DNA of 9,645 nucleotides from an uncultured Methylotenera sp. (GTDB taxonomy: Bacteria > Pseudomonadota > Gammaproteobacteria > Burkholderiales > Methylophilaceae): contig CALFXV010000095.1 of NCBI GenBank assembly GCA_937957775.1, positions 1 through 9,645 of the forward strand. Direction: 5' to 3'. The translations under genes and the position numbers were made by a program. The notes beneath the pieces were generated by a model. The model was not told the origin of the DNA and did no database searches. It was given only the letters and a program-made list of their open reading frames with translations. The stretch's first letter is position 1. Each line of letters starts with the position of its first letter. Below, one piece after another: positions 1 through 6,337 of the stretch.

Positions 1-1
1 T

Positions 2-445
2 GCCGCCCAACAGCAACAGACATTGCCGGTTCGCTTTGCCGTACTGATGTTGGCTGGCCAATTAAATGCCGATCAACTCAAAAGTCTAAGCTTGCGCTTA
101 AAAGTGCCAAACGACAGTAAGGAATTGGCGCAATTGCTGCTTAAATTCCACGGCCTATGGCCGCAAATATTGACCATGTCGGCGCAGCAAATATTGGATT
201 TTTTAATGGCTATGGATGCCATCAGGCAGCCATATAGGTTGATGGATTATTTAAGCGCGGTGCGCTGTTACTTCGGCGATTTAACAGTAGAGGCAAGCTG
301 TCAGCCCAGTCTGGTGTTAAACAAAGCGCTAGCGGCTGCAGTCAGTATCGACGCCGGAGCCATCGCGCATGCTTGCACTGAGCCATTGCAAATTAAACAA
401 GCCGTTTATGCCGCACGTTTGCAAGCGGTCAGTCAAGCGCTGTAG
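2..445 (+). CDS. cca: CCA tRNA nucleotidyltransferase, C-terminal part (5' end outside window)
   Basis: This is the C-terminal 147 residues of a protein whose reading frame is open from base 2, so the true start lies upstream. The family adds or repairs the 3' CCA end of tRNAs in the cytoplasm. The call rests on a recognisable run against E. coli Cca: 'RFAVLM', then 'LRLKVPNDSKELAQLL', 'KFH' and 'DAIRQPYRL', matching the E. coli 'RLRVPNE..DLARL', 'EFHDL' and 'DAWRKPQR' segments in order. The segment that in E. coli Cca holds the HD motif 'HDLGKG' and a following histidine cluster is missing here ('RFAVLM' passes straight to 'LAGQLN'), and the later His-Asp pair reads His-Gly. The phosphohydrolase activities of the HD domain are therefore probably lost. 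The nucleotidyltransferase domain itself is not visible. The gene stops 2 bp before the convergent MFS gene. An undiagnosed cca-like paralogue is possible. Confidence 0.75.
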   Translation, partial: AAQQQQTLPVRFAVLMLAGQLNADQLKSLSLRLKVPNDSKELAQLLLKFHGLWPQILTMSAQQILDFLMAMDAIRQPYRLMDYLSAVRCYFGDLTVEASCQPSLVLNKALAAAVSIDAGAIAHACTEPLQIKQAVYAARLQAVSQAL

Positions 446-447
446 CT

Positions 448-1779
448 TTATTGCCCGCTAAACAAAGAGGCTATCCAGCGTCGTCCCGCATTAAACAATG
501 CGGGTTGATACAGGCAGAGGCCTATAAGTAATGCGCTGTTCATGAGTGCAGTGACTAAATACAGGCTTGCGATGGACAGTCCCAATTTTAAGAGAGCGAT
601 GGACAGCACGCCGGACGCGACCATAAACAAGGCATTCAATACATTATTGCTCGCCATCACGCGCGCCTGATGGCTTTGTGCAACCGTGCTTTGCACGTAG
701 GCATACAAGGGTACGATGTAAAAGCCACCAAACACACCCAGTAATGCAAGATCCAGCAGCACGCGGGCACTTGCAGGATCTTGTAGGCATTGCAAGTAAT
801 TGAGTGGGAGGGCGTTTAGCACCCCGGCCTGGTTGATTATGCCGCGACTGGCAAAGTATAAATCGATGCCAAACACGCCTAATCCCAAAGCCCCCCATAG
901 CACTAAGCCCAGTTCTATTTTGCGTCTGGATAATGTTTCACAAAGCAATGAGCCCAAGCCTATGCCACATGAAAAAAGGCTTAATAACAATATGAACACG
1001 GTTTGATCACCATTTAAGCTGTCTTTAGCAAAAGCCGGAAATTGTGCAAGTAAGGTAGCGCCGTAAAACCAAAACCAAGAAATGGCCAGTAAGGCTAAGC
1101 CTATTTTTTTGTTTTGTTTAGCCCATAGTAAATTGTGCCAAGTGGCGCGAAAGGGGTGCCAGTCTATGCGTAATTCACTAGCGCCAGCGGGCGAGTAAGG
1201 TAGGCTAAGACTGGCCCAGTACCCAGCTAGTGCGATACCTATGGTGACAGCGCTAACAAGCAAGGCAGGCTGCGTTTGCAGCGCCAAGGCCACGCCCAGA
1301 ATTTGCCCCAGCAGTATGGCTAAAAAAGTAGCGGATTCCACTAGGGCATTGCCGCCTATTAATTCGTCATCGGCTAAGTGCTGTGGGAGGTAGGCATATT
1401 TCACCGGACCAAACAAACTGGAGTGCACACCCATGAAAAATAAAGCCATCGTCAGTAGAGTCAGATCATACAAATAAAAGCCAAGGGCAGCAAAAAGCAT
1501 GATGGCCATTTCCAACAGCTTAATGCGGCGCATCAGCATGGACTTTTCAAATTTGTCAGCCAGTTGCCCAGCCGTGGCAGAAAATAACAAAAAAGGCAGG
1601 ATGAAAAGCGCCGGTAAGGCGCTGGCCATGAATGTGTAATCAATTTGACTTGTGCCTAAGCCACCAAACACCAGCAGGGTAATAAGAGCTGTTTTAAATA
1701 CGTTGTCATTAAAGGCGCCCAGTAACTGGACCACAAAGAAGGGACGAAAACGCTGTTCTTGCAGTAAGTTAAATTGCAT
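448..1779 (-). CDS. lplT: MFS transporter of the lysophospholipid transporter (LplT) type
   Basis: A 443-residue polytopic inner-membrane protein, consistent with the 12 membrane segments of the major facilitator superfamily. The N-terminal 'FRPFFVVQLLGAFNDNVFK' (residues 11-29) is the signature of LplT and of the MFS half of fused MFS-acyltransferase proteins. Residues 71-85 hold the loop 2-3 motif A, GQLADKFEKSMLMRR. The E. coli member (about 397 residues) flips lysophospholipids such as lysophosphatidylethanolamine to the inner leaflet for re-acylation by Aas. Here no acyltransferase is fused or adjacent, so the substrate is inferred from family only. The ATG at 1779 gives an N-terminus that starts directly before the conserved motif; no strong Shine-Dalgarno sequence precedes it. 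The gene converges on cca with a 2-bp gap and follows the EF-hand gene on the same strand after 82 bp, with a possible promoter of its own in between. Confidence 0.72.
   Translation of the reverse strand: MQFNLLQEQRFRPFFVVQLLGAFNDNVFKTALITLLVFGGLGTSQIDYTFMASALPALFILPFLLFSATAGQLADKFEKSMLMRRIKLLEMAIMLFAALGFYLYDLTLLTMALFFMGVHSSLFGPVKYAYLPQHLADDELIGGNALVESATFLAILLGQILGVALALQTQPALLVSAVTIGIALAGYWASLSLPYSPAGASELRIDWHPFRATWHNLLWAKQNKKIGLALLAISWFWFYGATLLAQFPAFAKDSLNGDQTVFILLLSLFSCGIGLGSLLCETLSRRKIELGLVLWGALGLGVFGIDLYFASRGIINQAGVLNALPLNYLQCLQDPASARVLLDLALLGVFGGFYIVPLYAYVQSTVAQSHQARVMASNNVLNALFMVASGVLSIALLKLGLSIASLYLVTALMNSALLIGLCLYQPALFNAGRRWIASLFSGQ
485..504. repeat. Perfect 7-bp inverted repeat near the cca/MFS convergent ends
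   Basis: CCCGCAT (485-491) and ATGCGGG (498-504) are perfect complements around a 6-nt loop. For cca transcripts this stem lies 40 nt past the stop codon, where a terminator or 3' stabilising hairpin would be expected. The following bases are TTGATAC, so the U-tract is poor and an intrinsic terminator is not established. On the other strand it lies inside the last codons of the MFS gene (Pro-Ala-Leu-Phe-Asn-Ala-Gly), so coding constraint alone could explain it. Confidence 0.45.
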
Positions 1780-1814
1780 GGCGAGTGAGCTAGGCTTAAA
1801 TAAAGGCTAGCCGC

Positions 1815-1823
1815 ATCATAGCA
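1815..1823 (-). promoter_or_regulatory. Candidate extended -10 promoter of the MFS gene
   Basis: Read on the minus strand this is TGCTATGAT: a TG dinucleotide, one base, then TATGAT (5 of 6 matches to TATAAT). Transcription would begin near 1808, leaving a leader of about 30 nt. There is no good -35 box at the expected spacing, which extended -10 promoters can tolerate. It lies in the 82-bp gap between the EF-hand gene and the MFS gene. Confidence 0.4.
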
Positions 1824-1861
1824 CGGGAAACAAGGGATGGATTTTAAGGCTAAGCGGCGAC

Positions 1862-2509
1862 TTACAGCGCGCGTTTTTTGTTGCTATTGGCGCTTTGTTT
1901 GGACTTGTTTTTGGCTTTTACTTCATCGGCAGCGTCACTGGCCGCCTGTAACTTTTGCGCTTCTATGGCTGCTTCAGCGGCCCTTCTGCGTTCCAGTATG
2001 CGTGCTTGCGCATCAGCCAGTTCGTCTAGGGATATAACTTTGTCTTGGTTGCTGTCTACTTGGTTGAAGTGCCGAGCAATTTGCGGTAATTTTTCAGTAG
2101 CTTCTTGCCTGTCTATGGTGCCATCGTTGTCGTTATCGGCATCAAAAAAACGTGCTTCCAAGCTTTCTTGCATGGCGCGACGACGTTCTTCAATTCTATC
2201 GTGATCTTGGTCTATGGATCTGGCGTAGTCGTCCAGTGCTTTACGCAATTTTTCTCGGCTTTCTGGGCTAAAATTGAGCTCCAGTGTTTGTTGCAGGCCA
2301 TCGTTGTTATTGTCCTCATTGGCGGCCAGTTTGCTGAGTTTGCTGTAGCCCTCAAAATAGCTTTTTTCCGCTGCCAGACTGTTTAAGCTGACGGCAAAAA
2401 GCGCGCCTAGCCAAAAGCAAAGCGGCTTAAAAGTGAGTAAGCGTTTTGAGGAAAGAAGAATCAATGCCTTAACTTTGTAAAGTTTAACCGGATTTAGACC
2501 AAGCATCAT
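1862..2509 (-). CDS. Secreted EF-hand (calcium-binding type) protein
   Basis: A 215-residue protein of unknown specific function. A basic N-terminus (residues 1-29) is followed by a hydrophobic stretch (about 30-43) and SLA/A near residue 46, which looks like a signal peptide, so the product is probably periplasmic or exported. The n-region is long; an internal TTG (codon 16) could be the real start, but its ribosome site is no better than that of the ATG-ATG at 2509. Two loops fit the 12-residue EF-hand pattern: residues 125-136 (Asp at 1, 3, 5, Gly at 6, Ile at 8, Glu at 12) and 152-163 (Asp, Asn, Asp, Lys, Ile, Glu). Two degenerate loops occur at 66-77 and about 100-111, the latter lacking an acidic residue 12. 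The C-terminal third (about 165-215) is helical, rich in Ala, Glu and Lys, with a lysine-rich tail. It is divergent from ompR-envZ, so calcium buffering or signalling at the envelope is a guess from context. Confidence 0.7.
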   Translation of the reverse strand: MMLGLNPVKLYKVKALILLSSKRLLTFKPLCFWLGALFAVSLNSLAAEKSYFEGYSKLSKLAANEDNNNDGLQQTLELNFSPESREKLRKALDDYARSIDQDHDRIEERRRAMQESLEARFFDADNDNDGTIDRQEATEKLPQIARHFNQVDSNQDKVISLDELADAQARILERRRAAEAAIEAQKLQAASDAADEVKAKNKSKQSANSNKKRAL

Positions 2510-2528
2510 GGAGCAGGATTGTTAATTG

Positions 2529-2557
2529 ATTGTTTCGAATCGGGTTGAAATTGTAAA
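2529..2557 (-). promoter_or_regulatory. Candidate promoter of the EF-hand gene
   Basis: On the minus strand, TTTACA (2557-2552; 5 of 6 matches to the -35 consensus) is followed after 17 bp by AACAAT (2534-2529; 4 of 6 matches to the -10 consensus). The start point would be near 2522, giving a very short leader before the ATG at 2509. The -35 box lies inside the upstream part of the candidate OmpR site, which would allow direct control. Confidence 0.35.
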
Positions 2558-2572
2558 AATTTGTAACAAATT
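2551..2572. promoter_or_regulatory. Candidate OmpR-binding site
   Basis: TTTGTAACA (2560-2568) is identical to the core of the E. coli OmpR consensus (TTTTACTTTTTGTAACATAT). By eye the full 20-bp alignment matches at about 14 positions. TTGTA occurs at 2551 and again at 2561, exactly 10 bp apart, which fits the tandem half-site binding known for OmpR dimers. The core also lies in a 15-bp near-palindrome with 7-bp arms (2558-2564 and 2566-2572). It stands between the divergent EF-hand gene and ompR. The surrounding DNA is AT-rich, so a chance match is possible. Confidence 0.4.
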
Positions 2573-2618
2573 CTTGTGTATTTATAGACTAAAAAAATGC
2601 CACTAAGTTCTGCTTGTG

Positions 2619-2639
2619 AGGGCTGCGTTTGTCAGCCCT
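2619..2639. repeat. 7-bp inverted repeat in the ompR upstream region
   Basis: AGGGCTG (2619-2625) and CAGCCCT (2633-2639) form a perfect stem around a 7-nt loop. No T-run follows on either strand, so it does not look like an intrinsic terminator. If ompR were transcribed from upstream of 2619 it would be a hairpin in the mRNA leader; otherwise it may be a protein-binding dyad. Confidence 0.4.
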
Positions 2640-2676
2640 AAATTGGTGGGCCATGGGCAAATTAATCGGCCTGCAT

Positions 2677-2704
2677 TTGAAATTCAACAAAATTAGCATA
2701 CACT
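2677..2704 (+). promoter_or_regulatory. Possible ompR promoter
   Basis: TTGAAA (2677-2682; 5 of 6 to the -35 consensus) and TACACT (2699-2704; 4 of 6 to the -10 consensus) are 16 bp apart. Transcription would start near 2711 and leave a leader of about 85 nt. A second weak possibility is TATAGA at 2583-2588, whose -35 position would fall on the candidate OmpR site. The downstream leader contains overlapping short dyads, ATTAGC (2719-2724) with GCTAAT (2747-2752) and GCTTA (2734-2738) with TAAGC (2744-2748). Confidence 0.3.
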
Positions 2705-2795
2705 GGAATATGAAAGCCATTAGCGAGCTATAGGCTTAAACTCTAAGCTAATTAATCGCCGTTTAACCTAAAAAATACACAGTGCGAGTGTCAAT

Positions 2796-3521
2796 ATGAT
2801 CAATCAAAATAAAAAAATATTAGTCGTGGACGATGATGTGCGTTTGCGTGAATTGTTGCAGCGTTATTTAACCGAACAAGGCTACATCATTAAAGTGGCA
2901 TCAGACGCCAATGAGATGGATGCTGTGTTAGCCAGCGAGCCGATTGATTTACTGGTGCTGGATTTGATGTTGCCAGGCGAAGATGGTTTATCTATCTGCC
3001 GGCGAATTCGTGGCACAGGGACTATATTACCCATCATCATGTTAACTGCACGCGGTGATGAGGTCGACCGTATCATAGGCTTGGAGATGGGCGCCGACGA
3101 TTATTTGCCCAAGCCATTTAATCCGCGTGAATTGTTAGCGCGTATTAATGCCGTGATGCGCCGGCACGAGCGTTTGCAACCCAGTGCGCCGGCTTTAAAT
3201 GTCGATAACGTGGCCATAGGCGATTTTATTTTCAGCGCCAGTAGCCGCTCTCTGACGAAGGACGGGGTGTCCATTACCATCACTAGCGGCGAATTTGCTT
3301 TGCTCAAAGTCTTTGTCGATCACCCGCGTCAACCCCTGTCTCGCGATCGTTTAATGCAGTTGGCACGTGGCCGTGAATTGGATGTGTTTGACCGCAGTAT
3401 AGACGTGCAGGTATCGCGCTTACGTAAACTCATAGAGCCGGATGTGGCGCACCCGCGTTATCTGCAAACGATGTGGGGCTTTGGCTACGTCTTTATTCCT
3501 GACGGCGCGCTCGACGAGTAA
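2796..3521 (+). CDS. ompR: OmpR, OmpR-family response regulator
   Basis: A 241-residue cytoplasmic two-component regulator, about the length of E. coli OmpR (239). The receiver domain (about 6-120) has the acidic pair D12-D13, the phospho-acceptor D56 in 'LVLDLMLPGEDG', T84 and K106. The winged-helix DNA-binding domain (about 137-236) has 'SGEFALLKVFVDHPRQPLSRD', 'RSIDVQVSRLR' and 'GFGYVFIPDG'. Identity to E. coli OmpR is high throughout, including 'LSICRR', 'DRIIGLEMGADDYLPKPFNPRELLARI' and 'LARGRE', so this looks like true OmpR rather than a generic family member. In the family, phosphorylation by EnvZ drives control of porins and other envelope genes. ATG at 2796 is preceded by a weak GAG element. 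envZ follows after 49 bp with a mini-ORF in between. The upstream region holds a plausible OmpR site, so autoregulation is possible. Confidence 0.92.
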   Translation: MINQNKKILVVDDDVRLRELLQRYLTEQGYIIKVASDANEMDAVLASEPIDLLVLDLMLPGEDGLSICRRIRGTGTILPIIMLTARGDEVDRIIGLEMGADDYLPKPFNPRELLARINAVMRRHERLQPSAPALNVDNVAIGDFIFSASSRSLTKDGVSITITSGEFALLKVFVDHPRQPLSRDRLMQLARGRELDVFDRSIDVQVSRLRKLIEPDVAHPRYLQTMWGFGYVFIPDGALDE

Positions 3522-3532
3522 GGACATAGACC

Positions 3533-3574
3533 ATGCAGGCTACTTTCCTCTTCTTCAAGCAGATCGCCATTTGA
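3533..3574 (+). CDS. Possible 13-codon leader ORF coupled to envZ
   Basis: ATG at 3533 has AGGA at 3521-3524, a well-spaced Shine-Dalgarno sequence and the best one in the ompR-envZ gap. The frame encodes MQATFLFFKQIAI and ends with TGA at 3572-3574. That TGA overlaps the TTG at 3571-3573 inferred as the start of envZ, forming TTGA. Ribosomes finishing the mini-ORF could therefore re-initiate at envZ. No protein function is implied. Alternatives are a chance ORF, or a frameshift or sequencing error separating an original ATG start from the envZ frame. Confidence 0.4.
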   Translation: MQATFLFFKQIAI

Positions 3575-4884
3575 AAACGATACCCCTTCCTAAAACCCTG
3601 CTGGCCAGGGTGATGCTGCTGATTGCTGTTTTATTAGCAGTGGCGCAAGTGGCATCCTTGCAAATTTTCGAGTACTTTGAGCGCGAACCGCGCGCAGAGG
3701 CCACGGCTTTGCAGGCCGTTACCGTGGTTAACTACACGCGAGCTTCATTGATTGCATCGCAAGAAAGTTTGCGCTTAGCGCTGCTGTCGGAAATCACGGG
3801 TAAAGAAGGCGTGCGTATCTATTACGCGGATTTCATGGAGGAAATCGAGCCCTTGCCGGCGGATCCTTTCATCAATATGGTGGCTAACAAAATCCGCCAG
3901 CGTTTAGGTCCGGAAACCATCATTACGGTTAATCATTATGGGGTAGAAGGCCTTTGGATCAGTTTCAATATCGGCCCGGACGATTATTGGGTGGTCATAC
4001 CACGGGTACACGTTGAACGGGCTTTTCCTTGGCAATGGCTGGGTTGGGCGGCTTTGGTGTTGGCCTTGTCATTAGGCGCTGGCTATTTTATTGCCATACG
4101 AATCAATCGTCCCTTGCACTTATTGATGAATGCGGCCGATCGCTTGCGTAATGGCGAGCAGCCAGAGAAGCTACCCGAAGGCAGCTTTGCCGAGTTGCAG
4201 GAAGTCAATGACACATTTAATAAGATGGCGGATTCCCTGGCTGAACTGGATGCCGAACGCACGCTGATTTTAGCCGGTGTTTCGCACGACATACGCACAC
4301 CACTGGCACGCTTACGCTTGGCCGTGGAAATGCTGCCTGAAGAGGGGTGTGCCAGCCTCAAACACGGCATGGTGGAAGACATTGCTGACATGGATAACAT
4401 CATCCACCAATTCTTGGATTTCGTTAAAGGCGTGGAAGGCGAACCCACGCACATGATGGACATTAACAGCCTATTGCAAGCCTTGCATGACAGGCAGTTG
4501 CGTGCCGGACGTGACATCGTCGTGCAATTAGCGGCCAACTATGTGGTGCCGATCAAACCCTTGGCCATGCAGCGCTTATTGGATAATTTGGTGGGCAATG
4601 CCTATGCCTACGGTGGCGGTCAGGTGCGCGTTGCCAGCAGTATTTCAGCTGAACACATCGTGATTAGCGTATTTGATAATGGCCCGGGTATTCCGGATAC
4701 GCATTTGGAGAAATTATTGCGTCCGTTTGAGCGCTTAGACAGTGCTCGCAGTAATGCTGGTGGTAGCGGCTTGGGTCTGGCTATTGCGGATCGCATAGCT
4801 AAGTTGCATGACGGTAAATTGCAGTTGATTAATCGCCCAGAAGGCGGTTTGGAAGCCAGACTGACCATCCCCATTAAAAATTAG
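3571..4884 (+). CDS. envZ: EnvZ, sensor histidine kinase partner of OmpR
   Basis: A 437-residue inner-membrane sensor kinase if translated from TTG at 3571. Its frame is open further upstream into ompR, but those codons look like overlap; from the TTG the N-terminus 'MKTIPLPKTLLARVMLLIAV' fits the family. TM1 is about residues 13-31, a short periplasmic domain about 32-155, TM2 about 157-177, and a HAMP linker about 176-228. The dimerisation/phosphoacceptor motif 'GVSHDIRTPLARLRL' has His239. The ATPase domain has the N box (N339, N343), G1 'DNGPGIP' (369-375) and G2 'GGSGLGLA' (397-404). Together with OmpR it forms the osmolarity/envelope response pair; the enzyme phosphorylates and dephosphorylates OmpR. 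No strong Shine-Dalgarno sequence precedes the TTG, so its translation may rely on the coupled mini-ORF. The stop codon overlaps that of convergent cysG by 4 bp (4881-4884). Confidence 0.9.
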   Translation: MKTIPLPKTLLARVMLLIAVLLAVAQVASLQIFEYFEREPRAEATALQAVTVVNYTRASLIASQESLRLALLSEITGKEGVRIYYADFMEEIEPLPADPFINMVANKIRQRLGPETIITVNHYGVEGLWISFNIGPDDYWVVIPRVHVERAFPWQWLGWAALVLALSLGAGYFIAIRINRPLHLLMNAADRLRNGEQPEKLPEGSFAELQEVNDTFNKMADSLAELDAERTLILAGVSHDIRTPLARLRLAVEMLPEEGCASLKHGMVEDIADMDNIIHQFLDFVKGVEGEPTHMMDINSLLQALHDRQLRAGRDIVVQLAANYVVPIKPLAMQRLLDNLVGNAYAYGGGQVRVASSISAEHIVISVFDNGPGIPDTHLEKLLRPFERLDSARSNAGGSGLGLAIADRIAKLHDGKLQLINRPEGGLEARLTIPIKN

Positions 4885-6281
4885 TCGGCGGCCTGAGTCT
4901 GCGGTTCAAACCAATTTAATTTTTCACGTAATTGCACCACTTGGCCAATGATGGTTAAGCATGGGGCTTTCATTTTGGCCGCGGCCACTTGGCTAGCTAG
5001 GTCACTTAAGTTAGCACTTACTACTCTTTGATGCTGCGTGGTGCCCTGTTGTATCACCGCCGCCGGCATGTCTGGGGCTACGCCATGGGCAATCAATTGC
5101 TGGCAGATTTGCTCCAAGCCAACCAAGCCCATGTAGATCACCACGGTTTGTTGCGGTCTGGCCATGGCAGCCCAATCTAAATCCAGCACGCCATTTTTTA
5201 AATGGCCGGTAATGAACAGGCAGGCTTGGGCATAATCTCTGTGGGTTAAGGGGATGCCAGCGTAGCTAGATACGCCGTTGGCCGCCGTGATGCCAGGCAC
5301 AACTTGGAAAGGCACACCTTGTTGCATAAGGGTTTCAATTTCTTCGCCGCCTCGACCAAAAATAAAGGGGTCGCCCCCTTTTAAACGCAACACGCGTTTA
5401 CCGGCTAAGGCCAGGCGGGCGAGCAATTGATTGATTTCCTCTTGAGGCAAGGTGTGTTGGTCGCGCGATTTGCCGACGTAGATGAGTTCTGCATCTCGTC
5501 TGACCAAATCCAAGACTTCAGGGCTAACCAGCTTATCGTAGACGCAGACGTCGCATTGTTGCATCAAGCGCAAGGCGCGAAAGGTCAGCAAGTCTGGATC
5601 GCCGGGGCCACCGCCAACTAAATAGACTTCACCGTGCTGTTGCGACACCGTGTCGTCAGCTAAGAGTTGGTCTAGGCCGATTCTGGCGGCGGCTTCCTGG
5701 CCGGCTAATATGCGTTCCACTATCGGGCCTTGCAGCACGCCCTCCCAAAAAATACGGCGCGCTTGGCTGGTGGCGTATTTACTTTTAACTTTATCCCTAA
5801 ATTCACCGGCGATGGCAGCGATGCGACCGTAGCCAGCGGGCAGCATGGTTTCAATTTTACTGCGTAAGTAGCGAGCCAATACCGGGGCGTTGCCCTCACT
5901 GGAAATGGCAATAACAATGGGCGATCTTTCCACTATGGAGGCCATAGTGAAAGTACATAAAGCCGGCGCATCGACGACGTTAACCGGGATGTTGTTCGCT
6001 TTAGCGGCAAGCGATACAGCCGTGTTGACTTGCAAGTCATTGGTGGCGGCGATAACCAAGCATGCGCCACTTAATTGCCCATCTGCAAAGCGGGCTTGCT
6101 GGTAGCGTATGCGGCCAGTTTCAACTAAGTCAGCCAGTGTAGGGCAAATTTCCGGGGCGTAAACGGTCACGCTGGCTTGGGCTCTTAAGAGCATGGATAC
6201 TTTACGGGCCGCGACCTCGCCAGCGCCTATGACGACGCAGAGGCGTTGGCTGATGTTCATGAAAATAGGCAGTGCTTGCAT
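4881..6281 (-). CDS. cysG: Siroheme synthase CysG (trifunctional)
   Basis: A 466-residue fused enzyme, close to E. coli CysG (457), making siroheme from uroporphyrinogen III. The N-terminal dehydrogenase/ferrochelatase part (1-about 150) has the NAD-binding 'VVIGAGEVAARK' (16-27), Asp104 in 'NVVDAP' (the catalytic Asp104 of Salmonella CysG) and Ser128 in 'SSEGNAPVLARYLR'. The C-terminal SAM-dependent uroporphyrinogen methyltransferase (about 217-455) has 'YLVGGGPGDPDLLT', D249, K271, 'RLKGGDPFIFGRGGEE' (299-314), 'VVPGITAA' and 'GIPLTHRDYAQ'. All motifs are intact. Siroheme serves assimilatory sulfite and nitrite reductases. The start at 6281 aligns with the E. coli start ('MQALPIF' against 'MDHLPIF'); Met8 is less likely. 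It is divergent from miaB across about 110 bp, and on its minus strand TAAAAT (6312-6307) is a possible -10 box. No sulfur or nitrogen assimilation gene adjoins it here. Confidence 0.94.
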   Translation of the reverse strand: MQALPIFMNISQRLCVVIGAGEVAARKVSMLLRAQASVTVYAPEICPTLADLVETGRIRYQQARFADGQLSGACLVIAATNDLQVNTAVSLAAKANNIPVNVVDAPALCTFTMASIVERSPIVIAISSEGNAPVLARYLRSKIETMLPAGYGRIAAIAGEFRDKVKSKYATSQARRIFWEGVLQGPIVERILAGQEAAARIGLDQLLADDTVSQQHGEVYLVGGGPGDPDLLTFRALRLMQQCDVCVYDKLVSPEVLDLVRRDAELIYVGKSRDQHTLPQEEINQLLARLALAGKRVLRLKGGDPFIFGRGGEEIETLMQQGVPFQVVPGITAANGVSSYAGIPLTHRDYAQACLFITGHLKNGVLDLDWAAMARPQQTVVIYMGLVGLEQICQQLIAHGVAPDMPAAVIQQGTTQHQRVVSANLSDLASQVAAAKMKAPCLTIIGQVVQLREKLNWFEPQTQAAD

Positions 6282-6337
6282 AAGCTAAAGGTCTCAATTT
6301 TTGCCTATTTTACCCTGCAGGCTACAACTTTGCGTGA

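Noticed and set aside
1878..2386. Two rightward open frames (1878-2204 and 2105-2386) opposite the EF-hand gene
   Set aside because: They are antisense to a gene with clear EF-hand loops and a signal peptide, have low-complexity Ser/Ala- or Val/Ile-rich translations, and show no recognisable motif.
2531..2543. TTTCGAATCGGG resembling the T-arm of a tRNA
   Set aside because: No acceptor stem, anticodon arm or D-arm can be placed around it, and it sits in AT-rich promoter DNA.
3442..3570. Upstream extension of the envZ frame into ompR
   Set aside because: It would overlap the ompR winged-helix codons by 80 bp and adds a Cys/Arg-rich stretch not seen in EnvZ proteins; TTG at 3571 gives the expected N-terminus.
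4083..4538. Leftward 151-codon open frame inside envZ
   Set aside because: It is antisense to the HAMP and His-phosphoacceptor codons of EnvZ; its Ser/Met/Cys-rich translation is typical of a shadow frame.
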